A stretch of DNA of 64,000 nt from Dolomedes plantarius (taxonomy: Eukaryota; Arthropoda; Arachnida; Araneae; Dolomedidae), in NCBI GenBank assembly GCA_907164885.2, contig OU015490.1:237132579-237196578 (forward strand), in the 5' to 3' direction. Positions 13,331 through 25,942 of the stretch are shown piece after piece. How positions within the stretch are numbered: the first letter of the stretch is position 1; each line of letters starts with the position of its first letter. Made by a program: the position numbers and the translations under genes. Under the pieces are notes generated by a model, which did no database searches, was not told the DNA's origin, and saw only the letters and a program-made list of their open reading frames with translations.

Positions 13331-15268
13331 TATTTCAATTAGTTAAGCATGAAAATTCGGAGGAAATGGCCCACTAATAAAAAAATAACGAGGGACTATT
13401 TCTAAAGGTAATTTCAAATTAATTTATATCTTCAAAAATGCGAAAGTTATATATTTTTTTTTTGCTTTTTGCAGGAAAAAGGTTAAATGGAGTTTGCAAG
13501 TTTAATACTACGTCACCCAACCCTATAATTTGTTCAGTCTTTTCCAGCAAGGACAAAATTATTCGATTTTGGAAATATCAGAAATTATTTCACTTCAACG
13601 TTTATTAAATTACTGTAACGAATTCTAGCGCGTCATGTATACATTATTTTGAATTATGTTTCTTTTTAAGAGTTAGATAGAGTTCAGTTAGATTCGATCA
13701 CGTGCGTGTATTCCATTAAAACTATTACCTTATTCTCTCCACGTACACATTGTTAGAAAATCAATTTTCTCTACTAAGTTTATCTTATTAGCCCTAAACA
13801 TTCTGTATTGGAATTTTCTCTGCAGAACAGTAAAACAGATATAGATTGTCTGAAATAGACATCCCAACTTTGGGGAAGACTCCATAATTCAAAAGTTCTT
13901 AACAATAAAGAAATAAATTTAAGTGCCTCCGGGACACAAAGCTGTATTACCTTTCTTTTTACACACATTTTGTGGTAGTTTTTCTCTCCTACATATATTT
14001 TTGGAAAAACCTTTTACAAGGGAAAGATATTAAAACAATTTGAGACTTCCTAGCTTTTAGAGTTCTTCGTATATCTGCTGAACAAATAACACTATTTGCT
14101 AAACCTTTTTTACAATATTATTGGAAATATTATTTATAAAATAACAAATCCCTTTAGGGGGCAAAAAAGTTAAAAATAATTCAGAATAAATTTTACATGA
14201 GACAAAAAACTATGGAGTAACTATGGCTTTCTTAGGGGAGTTTTATCCTTTATTGGACTTATAGGATGCATTGTGATGGGCATAGTCGCTCCACCTCCAC
14301 GTGTTTGCCACTTGTAACCGAACTTGTCCAGACATCTAGGGGGATCGTACCCTTTCGCATCCTTTCTGACCACATAGAAGGTCTTTCAGGTCTACCGATT
14401 CAACGTGCACATATCCGGTCTAGACAAGTATTACTCTTCTTTGAGTAAGTACTTACAAGTTACAATGGCCCTAAATTATAATTTCTAAAAGTGAGACTTG
14501 CTCTGACATGGGACCCAGGACTGCCCGCAACGACCATGCATTTTCAGCCAATTTTGATGCATGCCTTCGTGTGGGTCGGTTTCTCTTACGGATTTACATT
14601 GGACAAAATATTTTTAGAAATTTCCTTTTACACTGTATCAAATTCCCTGATTCTCGTTTAGCTCAAATTTGGATAAAAGAAGCGCTTTGCTCAAAATCGT
14701 AGAAAAACATTGCAAGGAGTTTTAGTCATACCCGTCTAAAATAAGGTAATTCATAAAAGACCCGAGATAAGAGGCTTAGTATAGGTTATTCATAGATAAT
14801 GCCGTATTAAAGTGTGTCTGACAATCTAATCATCCCAGAAACGTGAAAGTTCAAGTCGTTTGATTATAAACTGTTACAGTATGTTTTCAACGAAGAAAAT
14901 AAAAGTGGACTTTAACTTGTCGGACTTTTAAGTAATACATGAAATTAATGCGGACGAGAAATTGACAGATAAATTATGAAATAACTCGATAGACTAGTTG
15001 TTATCACATATCGCTGGATGTACGATAAGAATACCAGCCAACAATGTTTTCACAAACAAAGGAGTAATCAGTTTCGTATGCACCAATGCATTAACTCATG
15101 AATTTTTTGTCTAAATGTGTCAGCAATACTTCCAACAAATAAAAGGATAACTCGAAAAGTTCCACCAATTGAGGCCCAACAGTGCTTCTGCAAATGTACG
15201 AATTGCTATGAACTAGTTGTTTTGTAAACATAACAAATTTAGGAACATTCACACATAAATATAATAAA
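13331..15268. other. Unrecognised DNA, partly higher G+C
   Basis: No gene was recognised. The part from about 14260 to 14600 is noticeably richer in G+C than its surroundings and has overlapping short open frames (14266-14448, 14508-14702) that match no family I know. At 13613 the word CTGTAACGAATTC repeats the terminus of the gypsy LTR, but the similarity does not continue. Confidence 0.45.
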
Positions 15269-15351
15269 CTAGCGCCCGGCTCGACTTTGTCCGGGTTGAA
15301 CAATTATCTATCTTAAGTAGATATTAGGTAGGTACAATTTATTTTAAAGCT

Positions 15352-15531
15352 TCATAGTGTACCGCATTTTTCATTTTTCGGAGGTTTTAAAATAAATTGA
15401 TTCTCCGCATTTCCTGACCTAGAGAGACCAACATATAATTGTCCATGAGTAAAGAAATCTTCCCGTAAGTCTAGTCCAATATATTTGTATGTTTGGCCTT
15501 GGGATTTGTTGATGGTGATGGTAAAATAAAT
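15352..15531 (-). pseudogene. Helitron helicase (Pif1-like) C-terminal remnant
   Basis: One frame reads IYFTITINKSQGQTYKYIG, then LREDFFTHGQLYVGLSRSG, then a short tail to a stop at 15352-15354. TINKSQGQT and QLYVGLSR are the last two conserved motifs of the superfamily-1B helicase domain of Pif1 and Helitron RepHel proteins, which unwinds DNA during rolling-circle transposition. Upstream of 15531 the similarity stops and the frame enters unrelated repeated sequence, so about 95% of the protein is missing. The frame itself is intact for about 60 codons up to a natural stop. Confidence 0.85.
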
Positions 15532-15549
15532 CTTTATTGGAATCTGTAA

Positions 15550-15782
15550 CGTCAGGCACTGAATTGTGTCCGGGGGCTACCCCCATGACGATTTTGACAC
15601 GATTTGGCTCCATAGCCTATCCGCTACAGAGTCCACACACAAAAAAACACGAAAAAAAACCAAAAATGGCGCAAAAAATAATAACGTTTTAAAATTTAAA
15701 ATTAAAAAAATCCGGCTACGTCAGGCACTGAATCGTGTCAGGGGCCACCCGCGTGCCGATTTTGGTACGATTCGGCCCCATA
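15550..15782. repeat. Diverged direct repeat inside the Helitron
   Basis: A segment of about 65 bp starting GTCAGGCACTGAAT at 15551 recurs at 15720. The copies share CGATTTTG, ACGATT and CCATA in order and are roughly 80% identical. They are G+C-rich compared with the surroundings. Their function is unknown. Confidence 0.7.
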
Positions 15783-16258
15783 CTCTCGCCGTCTGCGAGG
15801 ACAGCCGCGGAAGCTGTCGAAATAAGCAACTTTTAGGGGCATAATCATTAAAACATTAATTAAAAAATCTCCGGGACCCGATTTTCAAAAAATAATATGC
15901 CCATGTTTTAATCTGAACTATCAACTATATCTATACAAAAGTTCAGCTCAACTGAAGCAACACTTTTTCACTTATAAAGGAACAAACATAGGCCTATTCG
16001 AAATAATCAATAAATTTACAGTTTCAAAGAAACACACTGATTTTTGAATAAAGTTCAATAACTCCAGCTCGATTTATGCAAATTGTGCATAAAATTGTAC
16101 ATAAGTTCAAAAACATATAGTTTATAAGTTAAATATAGTTCTGTAATATTATACAGATAAATTTCCAGCTGATAGACAATTAATTTTAAATCTTGTTTAC
16201 CTCAAATTTCCAATAAAAAGCATAGTTCCAAATGTAATTTTCTTCAATAAACCCTTTA

Positions 16259-16858
16259 CCCTCCGTTAGACGCGTGGATTACGATCGTATATCAGGTATA
16301 TTTTAAGTAATATAATTTCTAATATATGGCGCCCTCACGCGCTGCCTTCTCAGTAGCTGTTCGAAATATATTGTTTTACGCAACTAGTATCGTTTCGTTT
16401 CTCAACGGGTGCGTACACGTGTGGTATATTTGGTTGGTCTACATTAGTAGACCACGCGCCGGATTACGTTACGTTTTTTAAAATTCAATTAGATATATAC
16501 AATACATACAAAATACAATACATTGTCTATTTTGTTAAATACAAATGATATTTGTAAGTATTATCTGTTTATATAAATTTAGTACTCAAAAATTTAATTT
16601 TTGTTTAATTTGTTGTTTTTATTTTAGTCTTGCCTTTGTATGTAAAATAATCATTAAAAAGTAGGAACAAATTTTCATTGTTCCGTAACAACTGCTAGAT
16701 ACGTAATTAAATTTTCTTAAATTCTATTATTACTGCTTCAAATACTTAAAAGAAAGGAATGCAACAGTTTTTATTGCAGAAATTGTTTTTGTTAATTTTA
16801 AACTGTAATAACTCTTGCGCCTAAACATGTTAATGAATGTCAAGCGCCTAACGGAGGG
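16259..16858. mobile_element. Non-autonomous TTAA-target element (piggyBac-like MITE)
   Basis: The ends are inverted: CCCTCCGTTAGACGC at 16259 and GCGCCTAACGGAGGG ending at 16858, with one mismatch in 15. The right end is followed by TTAA (16859-16862), and the left end is preceded by TTTA, one base away from TTAA. A further GCGCCTAA lies just inside the right end. TTAA targeting and CCC-starting termini are characteristic of the piggyBac superfamily. There is no transposase. The element is 600 bp and sits inside the Helitron, so it arrived later. Confidence 0.72.
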
Positions 16859-17280
16859 TTAAACGTTGCCAATTTCAAAAATCCTTTTTGTATTTATCAA
16901 TACCTCCTCCACTTGAATCTTTAAAACATTAAATGTTTTACTGTTAATAAATGAAAATGTAGTTTGATGTGTTGCTATGGTTACGTGAGTATGGTTGACA
17001 AATAAAATTTCAATGTTAAATGTTCTACTGATAATAAACGAAAATATCGTTTGATGTGTTGGTATGGATGACAAAGGAAAAGTTGTAAAGGTGAAGCATC
17101 AACTCAACATTTAGGCTCCTAACTTTCTTTCTAACGATCACATATACAAAATATATAGACAATGTCCATCTGGAATAATGTACCTTTCAAATAGTGAAAG
17201 AATTTTCAAATAGGTGCAGTGGTTCCAGGAATTACCCTCCACATACAAAATCCGCTCTCTCGTTTACATATTAGTATAGA

Positions 17281-18750
17281 TAGATTGCGTATGAAGAGCC
17301 GGTATGGCTCCTTCACATTCACTAATTATGTTATACCAGTATAGAAACAGATGACATCCACAACTGCGTTTTAAAGGTCTATTTTAACGATTAAAATCAT
17401 ATATATAGCAATAGTAACGTGCCAACTAGTTTTACGAAGCGAGCGATACATCAACAATGTTGATGTATCGCTCGTCATATCACACACAAGTAGTAGAAAG
17501 GATTGTTGAATTAGTTACCATTTTATCTTTGTCCGTTCGTGGTACTTCTGTAAGAGATGCATTGATAAAAACAAAAATACATTCTCAAAAGATAATGCCA
17601 AAATTTGAAATAATAAAACAATTCAATGTGTCAGTGAAATAAGTAATGGAAACCATGTGTGATTACTAAGGACTTTTGAAAATCATGAATACTTTTTTCA
17701 AAGTAACGTTTTGCCTTTATAGATGAATATTTTTCTAAATAAGTGTGATTTGTTTATTTTAACTAAGCTCCGTCAGTTAAAAATTGTTTTTCTTTCATTC
17801 CAATGTGCATTATAAGAATATGCTACTGTAAAATTAATATGATGAAAATCGCGAAATTCCACAAAATCAGTTGTTCTGTTATGGCATGTAAAAATTAGAA
17901 ATACTTAGAATATGCGAGTTTTCTGTCAAAATATCAAATTTTGAATATTTTATTTACAGAAAATATACATTATTTTAATATACTGTAAAAGAAATTAACA
18001 AAAAATACAAATATAATCACTTTTTCATAAAAAAATATCCATTTTGAAGCCCTTTGAGGCATTTGAAAATATTTTAGTAGAGCAAAAATATTTTATGTTC
18101 CTAATTTTAATTTTAAAAGACAACTTTTGGAAACTAGAGCATATTGAAATTAGGAAAATAAAATTTGAAGTTGCACCGTGATGTCCGAGTTTCTTTTAAG
18201 TGCATCGTCTTTAAGTGCCTTTATGTGTACTATTTTTATAAAGTAAAACGCATTATATAATCAGTTTAGCAGGTCTGCTGACTAAAAAGAATGTTTAAAT
18301 TACATATTTTGCTACTTTTTTGTACTACAAGTGTATTCAATTTCAAAATAATTGCGAAATTTGTCAAAAATTTAATAAAAACCAAAAGTTTGCCCTTCTT
18401 GCGCTAACTGAAAACATGCACCAATTACGCTAATATTTAAGTTCCGTTTTTATTTTGTTAAAATGCAACTTTTGAAAACTAGAGCATATCGAAATTCAAA
18501 AAAAAAGTTTTTTTCGTTCCACCCTAATCAACATGCAGCTAGCATGTTGTGTAGCCGTTTTATCCTCTTTCCGCCCTCTTCCGTGCTACGGGTAGCCTCA
18601 ACTTGCGCATGCGTAAGAAGGAGCAAAACGGAACGTCATCCGGTGACGTATATTTCGGCAGCAGCACGTAAGGTGTAAAGAGCAAATAGGCGAAAATACG
18701 GGAAGGGGTACTTCCCACATGCGGATTATCCATAATTAAAGTCTCCAATC
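17281..18750. other. Unrecognised DNA with a 35-bp palindrome
   Basis: There is no recognisable gene. A near-perfect palindrome lies at 17440-17474. The phrase AACTAGAGCATAT followed by GAAATT occurs twice in direct orientation, near 18132 and 18477. A small block with more G+C lies at 18540-18670. I could not assign any of these. Confidence 0.5.
17440..17474. repeat. Perfect 17-bp-arm palindrome
   Basis: CGAGCGATACATCAACA is followed, after a single A, by its exact reverse complement. It would form a tight cruciform, or it may mark an inverted duplication. Confidence 0.9.
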
Positions 18751-19040
18751 GGCCTAGAGGTAACCTAGTGTTGGAGCTTTGGGATTCGCACTGGGAGATC
18801 TCGGTTCGAATCCTGACGATGCCATTAAGTACGTCCGTGTCCAGGCCGGATATGGGAAAGTTAAATCTATTGCCCGGAAAGTTGTTCCACGGAGTTAGAG
18901 AGAGTGGGAGAAGGTACGAGAGAACCAGATGTCGTCCCTGGGGGTGGTCGGTCTAAATTATGGTGGCAGCATAATCAGTGGCAAATATTCAGTCGCGAAG
19001 GGACTTAGTTGCTATTTCTGGCTCCGCTTGGTGCATCAGA
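18751..19040 (+). repeat. tRNA-derived SINE, family 1
   Basis: The head GGCCTAGAGGTAACCTAGTG contains a box A-like sequence, and GGTTCGAATCC at 18803-18813 is a strong box B. These are internal RNA polymerase III promoter parts inherited from a tRNA. The body to about 19040 matches the degraded minus-strand copy at 9200-9417. It does not fold as an intact tRNA, so it is not a functional tRNA gene. Confidence 0.75.
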
Positions 19041-19773
19041 AATTGGAAAAAAAGTCTTGAAAATCAGTTGTTAAAGTAATAAGTAATTTTCAATTCGAAT
19101 CGAAAACTAGTTGTTACCTCAAAAAATTAAAATATGAATATCGTAGATTAAGAAGCAACAGAGCTTCCACAAATAGTCAGGTAATTCGGAGTAATGAGGT
19201 ACTTGTTATTCTGTATGTAAACGTGTGAAATATAAATTACGGGTCAAACTGACTCTCGTATTCTTGTTTTTCTTTAATTTGCACTGCTGAATCTGTTGCT
19301 TCATATTACGAGATTTGTATTAAATTAATAGTTGATGGATACGCTTGAGATTTTAGAGCTGGACTCTACATTGTTGTAGAAATATATTGAACTAGAAATT
19401 TTATCTTCTATGCTTTAGAACGATGTTTTTTTCTGTTCCCTACTCGTAGCTTGAAAACCATTTCACACGGATTATTCAATATTTTAGCTAAGTGGTGAAA
19501 GGTGTTTGAGGTGGTCAGTTTTAGCCACTTTTGAATACAAGAATAGAGAAGGAAATTACCCCAAACAATATCTTTTGAAGCTGAATGCATAAGTTAAAAT
19601 ATCAAGTACTTGATTTGAAAACAGTAAATAAATAGATAATCCTGTAAGACTGCACGAGGCCTAGCTACCTAATGCATAACCATTATGCATAATAGAGTCC
19701 CATGCAAGATGTATACTATTCCACAAATTGACATCCTATTATGTAGTAGTACGTATTAATAGAATGGTATGTA
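19041..19773. other. Unrecognised AT-rich DNA
   Basis: I recognised no gene or repeat pair here. Confidence 0.45.
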
Positions 19774-20200
19774 CAGTGATACCTGGGTACTCCACGTCAA
19801 TTGGCTCCAGATGATATGACGAGTACCGAACGAATTTTTCCCATGAAGGGTAATGTAATCTATAAAATTCCGTTACTGAACACCATAAATTTTATATGGC
19901 CGTTTATAAATTGATAGGGTTGTTATTTTTCAAAATATCAAAACCTTTGAAGTACTTGTAGGTTCTTAGTACTAAGATCATGTCTGTGTTTTTTCACTAA
20001 CTCTTCAATGTCGTCATACGTTACTTCTAGGTCCATGAACTTTTACCACAAGCACGATGTCCTCTACTACAAGTACAGCATAAAAGCCTTCAAAATCCCT
20101 CGTGAGCACCACCATCTTTGTTCTGTAGTGAGAAGAGAAACATCGCTACCACCTTCACACTTAACTATTCTCTCATCGAGTTTCTGACTAATTTTTGCTG
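19774..20200 (-). mobile_element. Tigger/pogo-type transposon fragment with transposase tail
   Basis: The terminus TA|CAGTGATACCTGGGTACTC at 19772-19792, followed by GAGTACCGAACGAAT, is typical of Tigger-type elements. The minus strand at about 19940-20035 encodes MDLEVTYDDIEELVKKH and DLSTKNLQVLQ. This resembles the acidic C-terminal tail of Tigger/jerky transposases (family pattern E-D-V/I-E-E-L-V then E-L-T-T-E-E-L). The other end was not found and stops interrupt the frame. Confidence 0.65.
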
Positions 20201-20242
20201 AGTAGTATCACTAATCTTTTTCAAACTCATAATGCCTTATAC

Positions 20243-20330
20243 CAGGGATATTGTATACTTAAACTGTGGCCCGCGGGACGCATGCGGCCAAGAAAGATTT
20301 TAGGTTCGGCCCGAAACACTCACATTTTGT
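20243..20330 (+). mobile_element. hAT-type terminus, solitary
   Basis: CAGGGATATTG is followed by CTGTGGCCCGCGGG, then GCATGCGGCC. A CAGGG start followed by a GCGGCCCGCGG block is common at ends of arthropod and vertebrate hAT elements. No partner end or 8-bp duplication was found. Confidence 0.45.
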
Positions 20331-20668
20331 ATCACTCAGGTTCTTTTGTACCCATAATTTTGGAATTTATTGCATGAAAAACACAAAACTCCACGAATGT
20401 GCTACCTGTTGCTCACGTTGTTCCCATCAACGTATCTTTGTGTATCATTCAATTCCAAAATTAAATATGCTAAAATCATAAATAGAAATCAGGTTACTGA
20501 TTCTTAACTAGATATATTGAGAATGGCATGCAGTAAGTATAAACCTGTTTTGTCTAAAATCGTCAAAAGTTTGTCTTAACATCAAAAACCACACTAATTT
20601 TTTTAGATAAACATTTGACTACGGTTTAGTTTTGAATTTTATTTTTCACATTCTTTATTATGATGGAT

Positions 20669-21542
<874 letters not shown>

Positions 21543-22215
21543 TATATATATATATATATATATATATATGGCTGACTTATACGAGCAGAAGAAAAAGTTC
21601 CAAATTATAAAAGGAAAATGAAATGCCGAGGTATGTGGGGATCTACTCTGAGGGCGAGATTAACGCATCGATATATTTCCGTCGAGGGAAGACTTTCCAA
21701 ATACTCGGATTTTCAGTAAACTCGGTTATTGGATAGTAATTTTAAAATTATCCGGCGAATACCGAATAAACGAATAAAACTGAATATTCCGGAACGTTAT
21801 AAATATTACTTTTATTGCTAATAAAACTTAAATTACAAAATTTGATTAATTTTTTTTCTATTTAAATAATAATATTTCAAAAATACCAATGCATTCAGTT
21901 ATGCTAGAAAGCCTAGATATAAAATTTTGTACAGAAATTTCCAGAAACGGAAAACGCTCTCACCCAATCGCTTAAAGTTGGTTTCGCTGTTGACAGCGGT
22001 TATACAGCAATTCAAGATTTTGTGTTCTCTTAGAAGTTCTCTTGCAGATGTTGAATTTCTGCTTTAGACTGCCGCTATCATTCGATATTCTTAAATGTTT
22101 AACGTTGGACGCGTTTGAAATGTGTGAATTTAGTACGTAATGCAATTAATTTTCTTGTTCACCATGCTATGCGAATTCTCAACGCAAAATGTCGTCAGAA
22201 TGTTGTTTTTGACTT
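21543..22215. other. Unrecognised DNA after a short (AT)n tract
   Basis: A brief TA tract is followed by AT-rich DNA. Around 21700-21800 there are CTCGG and CCGG words reminiscent of pogo-type ends, but I found no inverted partner. Confidence 0.4.
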
Positions 22216-22458
22216 CGTACAAAAAGTGCCTAAGTCAGTTTTCTCCAAGATGACTTTGTTTGCTTATTTCTCTTTCAAAAAATATTATTTTCAATGTAAT
22301 AAGTAACCAAGATTTTCCGATGCTTTAAAAGTGCTTTCTAAACCATTCTACAGACTTGGGTACTTGTTACATTGAAAATAATACGTTTTTTTTTAAAGAG
22401 ACACAAGTAAACAAAGTCATCTTGGAAAAAAAAACTGACTTAAGCACTTCTTGTACAA
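22216..22458. repeat. Fold-back repeat with about 95-bp arms
   Basis: The left arm (22216-22308) starts TTCGTACAAAAAGTGCCTAA. The right arm (about 22358-22458) reads back as TTGTACAAGAAGTGCTTAAG and continues with matching CCAAGATGACTTTGTTT and ATTATTTTCAATGTAA words. The loop is about 50 bp. Differences are a handful of substitutions and run-length changes. A MITE of the fold-back type is the most likely explanation. Confidence 0.8.
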
Positions 22459-23500
22459 AGCCCCAGGTATAGTCTCATCAGGGAAAACTCACTTCATAAG
22501 AGCTGTAGCAAAACTTAGAACAGGATTTGTTAGAACATTTTCAGGATCAACAAGACCTTTCATTAAATTTTTTTTATGATCCAAACGCTTGTGAAATTCA
22601 AAAAAAAATTTTAATTAAGCAACATTGTATCGATCGATGCATTTAAGATGGAAATAACACTTATATTCATACTCTTTTCGAAAATCAAGTCATAAAAGTT
22701 ATATTCTCTACCTTTCAGTTAAATTTAAGTCTAAAATATGAATGAGTTCTGTGGTTAATGCAAAACTAGTATATTTAAAATGTTTTAAAAGATTTTATTT
22801 TATAAAAATAAACTTTATATATAACTTTATAGATAACTTATAATTATTTTTAATTACTTTATAATGTAACAAATGTAATTACTATATAATTTCTTTATAA
22901 ATTATTTACTTTATAATTACTTTATATATAAATTTATAAATATAAAATGTATTCAAAAATGTACAGTTGTTTAAATTACAGTTAATTAAAGTTCAATTAT
23001 TATCCTACAAAAGTAATTTTAATTATAAAAGTTTGGATTAATTGCAATCTAAAATATGTATTACAATTTTAAAGCTTGTAACTAAATTACGCTGATAAAC
23101 CCGTATCTCATAATCACAAAGAAAGGCAGGTATGAAATATGCTTAAATATAAAAATTCATGTTTTGTTCAGGTTTTTCTAATGGAATAACATTGATTAAA
23201 AATATATGGAGGATAAAAATACGACAGAAAGTTATTCAAAACATTTTTTTTTGTTTGTTTTGACAAGATTAAAATGAGAGAATACAGAGGCAATTATTAA
23301 TTTTTTAGAAAGCAAATTATTAATTAATTTTTGTTAAAATTGTTTATTAATTTTTTACGAATCTTGTAACTCTGTTGCTTAAGCAACAGAGTTACAAGAT
23401 TCGTAAGTCAAGTAATTATGATGTAATATTTTTTTTTATATAAGTCAACTGAGATTAAATTAAGAATTCTTCATTTCGACAATCAAATTGTTTATATATA

Positions 23501-23546
<46 letters not shown>
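22459..23546. other. AT-rich DNA with a 52-bp perfect palindrome and (AT)n
   Basis: No gene was recognised. TTATAA-rich low-complexity DNA lies at 22790-22990, and a TA tract at about 23505-23546 is followed directly by the second pogo-derived element. Confidence 0.5.
23355..23406. repeat. Perfect 52-bp palindrome without spacer
   Basis: Two 26-bp arms meet at GCTTAAGC. The inner arm reads GAATCTTGTAACTCTGTTGC. There is no mismatch and no loop. Confidence 0.93.
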
Positions 23547-23549
<3 letters not shown>

Positions 23550-24164
23550 TCGAACCTCCATATATCGAAGTAGCAAATTACCAGAAAAAAATTCGATATA
23601 TAGAAATTTCGATATATAGAATTGATTTCAGTTTTATCACAATTCTCCTAAAATATTAAAATTAAAGCTAATTTTCGTATACGAACCTCCATTTCTGATT
23701 TATATGCGAATCACATTAGATGAAAGTTAATAACTAAAAAAATGAATTAATATCATTTATTGAATACCACATACCTTTTAAAAAAACAATAATACAGACA
23801 GTGGTTACAATGGTCACAGTTACATTCTTTTAAAAATAACTACGAATATGTTGCTGAACAGCCAGTTTTGTGGAAAGTCCATCAAAGAAATGTTCGCATT
23901 TACTCAGTCCACTAAAAACTTCATCAGGGACATTTTCTGCGAACTTTAGTCCACGACGTATTGTTTCAAACGCCAGAAATTGGGAGATTTTATTCTAAAG
24001 TGAAAAAAAATCTCCCCATATGCCTTGGAAAAAAATTTTGATATATAGAAATTTTTTCGATATATAGAAACAGTTTTTCTATGTAATGAACATGGGGATT
24101 TGCTAAGAGTTCGATATATAGAAAATTTCGATATGAGGAAGTTCGATATAAGGAGGTTCGACTG
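23547..24164 (-). mobile_element. pogo-derived non-autonomous element, copy 2
   Basis: This element has the same ends as copies 1 and 3 (CAGTCGAACCTCC and its inverse, TA flanks) and is 618 bp long. It retains the best-preserved coding remnant. On the minus strand, from about 23970 to a stop at 23830-23832, it reads [19 protein letters not shown], then about 25 more codons ending in IRSYF. This looks like the natural C-terminus of a pogo-type transposase. The internal hairpin seen in copies 1 and 3 is degraded here. Confidence 0.88.
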
Positions 24165-24182
24165 TATATATATATATATATA

Positions 24183-24455
24183 ACCAATGGCGAAACTGTC
24201 GGTGGGGACGAAGGCCGTTGGTGCCCATCTCCGCTTTCTTGACCGTGGACTTGGGGTGCCATAGAGCATATGTCTCGGTCAGGTTTTCAACCTGACGCTG
24301 GACCTCCAGAGTTAGTTCCCAAGCTTCCTTGGTCCTCATTTTATAGAACAACTCAAAGGATGTAAGGCTGAGCCGCCTTTGCCAAGTCGAAGGATCGAAC
24401 CAAGGATCTGTGGTGTGGCAGTTTGAAGCTTTTAACCAATACACTTATCAAGAAC
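24183..24455 (-). repeat. tRNA-derived SINE, family 2
   Basis: The minus strand has a tRNA-like head with box B (TTGGTTCGATCC, about 24392). It then has a body matching the plus-strand copy at 31192-31462 block by block: GGCTCAGCCTT, AAAATGAGGACCAA, TTGGGAACT, CGTCAGGTTGA, GACATATGCT, then GTCAAGAAAGCGGAGATGGG. I estimate about 75-80% identity. It begins right after a TA tract next to the pogo-derived element. Confidence 0.85.
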
Positions 24456-25067
24456 AACATCAAGTGTTTTTTCTATAAATTTTTCTTCCTGTAATTTTTA
24501 TGTGATATTTATTAACCTTTTTTACTATACGCTTTTGTACTCCCAATGAATTTTTTGTACTCTAAATTAGGAAACCATGCGTCATTTTGACAGTCATGAA
24601 TCATATTTTCAAAACATGGTTTCTACCGTTTATGCTATTTCTCAGTAAATTCTATAGGGGAAAAATGTATCCCTATTCTAATAAATTAAATTTCTTAAAC
24701 ATTTTTTTAATGTGGCTGTTTACCCATAATTCAGTTTTTACCATAAATTCTGTAGCTGCTTCGGTCTAATTTGTGTGGAGCTCTTAAATTTGCGCTCATG
24801 GCTTTGCCAACAGCGAAATCGAAATCTTCAAACATGGAATGGCGATTTTATGGAAATTTATGCAGTCGAAGGGAATAATAAAATTCAAATTCAAAGTATC
24901 AATGCGGGCTCCACAGTCCAACTACGCAATATTTTACCGGTACATATTCTTTCCATGTATCTATTTATTTTTCTACCGTGTTGAATATCTCTCCAGTATG
25001 AATACTATAACATATAGTGATTAAATGACTAATGACACCATCATTTGGGTACAACTATAAATCTATC
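24456..25067. other. Unrecognised AT-rich DNA
   Basis: The short frames at 24587-25024 match no family I know. Confidence 0.4.
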
Positions 25068-25152
25068 CACCATAATAGGGATCCGAACCTAGTTTCCTGA
25101 TCTTGAGACGGGTATAAGACAAACCGATTTATCCAAGTAGAGTGTCAGATTA
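25068..25152 (-). repeat. Possible SINE head (tRNA-like)
   Basis: The minus strand contains AGGTTCGGATCCC, a good box B, preceded 40 bases upstream by TGGATAAATCGGT, a weak box A. The body does not match either named SINE family. It cannot fold as a complete tRNA. Confidence 0.4.
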
Positions 25153-25339
25153 TCTTTTTACCAATTACATTTCTCAAATAAGTGTAATTATATTGCTATT
25201 AACGTTCTTTAACTATTTTTAACACTTTTAGACATAGGATTACTTTCCTCCATAGAGGTTTTCCGGAAAGCAAAATTTCAGATGCTAAAACCGTCCGTCC
25301 GTCCTCGCGAGTTTCAAATATGGCAGCTCCAAACCAAGT

Positions 25340-25942
<603 letters not shown>

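Larger units (their letters stand above)
15269..17280 (-). mobile_element. Helitron, partly deleted, minus strand
   Basis: The minus-strand 5' end is A|TCTATACTAATATG at 17280 and the 3' end is CTAG|T at 15269. These are the TC start, CTRR end and A/T target typical of Helitrons. A GC hairpin (CCCGG at 15291-15295 pairing across 11 bases with CCGGG at 15275-15279, minus-strand reading) lies two bases before CTAG. A Pif1-type helicase C-terminus is encoded near the 3' end. The rest of the Rep/helicase protein is absent, so the element needs a helper. A 600-bp TTAA-type element is inserted at 16259-16858. Two diverged internal repeat pairs (15550/15719 and 16927/17013) add to its length. Confidence 0.82.
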
